From: Plasmodiophora brassicae
Lineage: Eukaryota > Endomyxa > Phytomyxea > Plasmodiophorida > Plasmodiophoridae
Assembly: GCA_039704465.1 (NCBI GenBank)
Contig: JASFAU010000001.1
Coordinates: 1,178,001-1,242,000 of the forward strand
Direction of reading: 5' to 3'
DNA length: 64,000 bases
Shown here: piece after piece, positions 62,304-64,000 of the stretch
How the letters are laid out: each line of letters opens with the position of its first letter
Position numbering within the stretch: position 1 is the first letter of the stretch
Position numbers and translations under genes: made by a program
Notes under the pieces: generated by a model
Told to the model about the DNA's origin: nothing
What the model saw: the letters and a program-made list of their open reading frames with translations, nothing else
Databases searched by the model: none

Positions 62304-63836
62304 TCAAACAGAAGCAGTCGTTACGGCCTGCTTAGCTGCATCGTTTGCTCCCGACAGGTTTCCCGAACTGGGAAGAGCCACGACGCCACCCTCCTTCCTT
62401 GCTGGCTGCGCCGTTGGCCCAAGAGTACGCGTGCCCGTGTCCTGCGTGCCACGTCCTCCGCTCTGGTTCTCGTGACGATCATTGAAGTTCGGGAAGATGG
62501 CAATGATCAACGTGACGCATGCCATGGGGAATCCTATACAGCATCGCAGCTTTGAATGTAACCGTACGAAGCGGGTCCATTTGCCTCACTGACCGATGTC
62601 GAAGAAGTGGGTGCACTGGACACATCGAAACGAATGTCAGCGCGCAGAACAATAACGGCAATTCGCATTGCAAGGCATACGAAGTCGGTCCAGAATGGAC
62701 TGGCGAACAGCAGGTTGGACTTGCTGGCCTGGTCAATGTTGATGCTGCCCAGGCCGAGGAACTCGAGCAGGACGAAGAAGAACTGGGCGCGGTTCACCGC
62801 GATGTAGAACTTCATCCGGTTCTGGATGTCGAACGACAATGACGACGATTTCTGCGCCAGCATGACGGCCCGTCACAACCAAAGTTATTCTTAAAAGACA
62901 CGTGATGCGCGTTACTGACCAGAAGGCCAACCAGACGGTGATTGACGGCGAGGATGAGGACCATAACGACGACATTCTCGCAGGCGTACACCAGCTGCGG
63001 CTCAATGATCGACCTGCCATTTGATAAGTCGGCGTCCTCGCTCTAATGGCTTTGAGCGTCAGAGGCAAACAGTGTTTCCGTTGGGGCAGTGAATTGGGCA
63101 ATCGGGTACAGAATGATGGAAATCACTGAGTATGTCTTATAGGCCATGAACTCGGTGCTCGAACCGAACGTTGCGCCTATCGCAAATTGCCTCCATCAGG
63201 CGTTCGCTCCAAAGACAACACTCTATTACCGAAATTCTTCTTGGCCATTGTCGACCAGAACGCCAGGCCCAGGAAGTGGGCACTGCTCTTCGCAGTAAAG
63301 GCCAGGTTCAACTGTCAGTACACGGTCATACATATCCCCAACGTGTTGTGAGGAGTTCTCTTTACAAGTTCAGTCATGGCTGGCAGCAAAGCCAAGTCCC
63401 CAGCAGTCCACTGTGTAGGGACAGCCCTGCACACCCATATTAGATCGTCTAAAACAGTCGAACCCCAATGAAGTCGACTAACGGCTTGACGAACACGTTG
63501 CCGTTAGGAAGAGTTCCCGTAATCAAGAAGCCTAAGGAGTTTCGTTACAGTCTTCGGCACTTTTTCGAACAAGGCACTTGAAAGTTTACCTTCCCGGTAC
63601 TTGACGTAGGTGTTCATGATATCGTAGACGAGGCAAAAGTTCAGGGCCAGGATCGTCAGCCAGGCAATGCACGAGCGGATGTTGCGGTACTTGGCGTTGA
63701 ACATGTTGATCTTGCCGAATCCCTTGTTGGTACTAAGGATGTGCATCACCGTCCATGCCAGAGCGAAAAAGGTCAACGTGCCGCGGTTGATGTACGAGAA
63801 CGGGGCCAGGTGCGACAGCGCGATCACGCCCATCAT
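62304..63836 (-). CDS. Multi-pass membrane protein family, copy C
   Basis: Same order as copies A and B. Exons remain close to A and B, but introns differ. The intron after MTEL begins gtaaag and ends actgacag here. In A and B the same intron is 51 bp, a multiple of three, and could be read through. The protein starts MMGVIALSHLAPFSYINRGT and has a different tail (GTRTLGPTAQPARKEGGV). In unspliced reading copy C would hit a stop in that intron, which confirms the intron is real. Confidence 0.75.
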
Positions 63837-63892
63837 CGCTCCACCTCACGACAAGCAAAATGACGGTCGTCCCCCTCTTCATGTGTACACGA

Positions 63893-63900
63893 ACGATCCC
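63893..63900 (-). promoter_or_regulatory. Conserved upstream motif of copy C (GGGATCGT)
   Basis: Lies 57 bp before the start codon of copy C. Confidence 0.5.
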
Positions 63901-64000
63901 TTCCGAGATTTTCCAGCAACGACCGTACCCAAATCACGCGGGGCAACCTGATCGACTTCTGAGACTGCCGCAGTCCATGCAACAAATCGGCGAAACGAAA

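Noticed and set aside
1..64000. tRNA, rRNA genes and CRISPR arrays
   Set aside because: I looked for cloverleaf arms with TTCRANYC-like loops, conserved rRNA stretches and spaced repeats, and found nothing convincing.
1..64000. Bacterial or organellar origin of the window
   Set aside because: Spliceosomal introns, COG, ESCRT, SNARE, IFT and exosome genes make this nuclear eukaryotic DNA.

Overview
The window is nuclear DNA of a eukaryote. Genes are densely packed on both strands, rich in G+C, and cut by short introns of about 50-75 bp with GT-AG ends. Exon order was worked out by conceptual splicing of recognisable protein families, so most splice sites below are inferred. Two flagellar genes (enkurin, IFT74) point to a flagellated life stage. 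A chitin synthase and a deacetylase-like surface protein point to a chitin-making organism. Together with several secreted proteins of no clear family, this would fit a plasmodiophorid-type protist (Phytomyxea, Rhizaria). That placement is inference, because no rRNA gene is present to settle it.

Positions 1-13.5 kb hold housekeeping and trafficking genes: 2-oxoglutarate dehydrogenase E1 (cut by the window edge), an exo/endonuclease/phosphatase-family enzyme, ARL1, a DUF3223 protein, COG3, exosome subunit RRP42, RGP1, VPS28, a BSD-domain protein that appears fused to a Gfo/Idh/MocA oxidoreductase fold, and an ELO fatty acid elongase. Positions 13.57-17.16 kb hold two nested mobile elements. 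A 1,059-bp hAT-type element with 8-bp target duplications sits inside a larger element that carries a DUF7869-like transposase-type gene with degenerate inverted ends.

Positions 17.3-43.9 kb hold enkurin, gamma-SNAP, a mitochondrial uL29 protein, a secreted F-box-like protein, a PPR-like protein, a small heat shock protein, a PAP2 lipid phosphatase, a double-Myb protein, a zincin-type protease, an isopentenyl-phosphate-kinase-like protein, an epoxide hydrolase with a broken duplicate of its last exon, RPS20, a NIPA-type transporter, IFT74, an OTU deubiquitinase with extra domains, and a SurE-type phosphatase.

Positions 44.2-55.7 kb are dominated by surface and secretory genes: a mucin-like deacetylase-fold protein, a chitin synthase, a membrane protein with two MAPR-type cytochrome b5 domains plus ankyrin repeats, a PH-domain protein with a GC-AG intron, a secreted low-complexity protein and a Qa-SNARE. 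Positions 55.7-64 kb hold three copies (A, B, C) of an unidentified multi-pass membrane protein, all on the minus strand, with a relic of a fourth. Between copies A and B lie a histone H3 pseudogene and a secreted-protein gene. All three intact copies share a short motif 55-57 bp upstream of the start codon.
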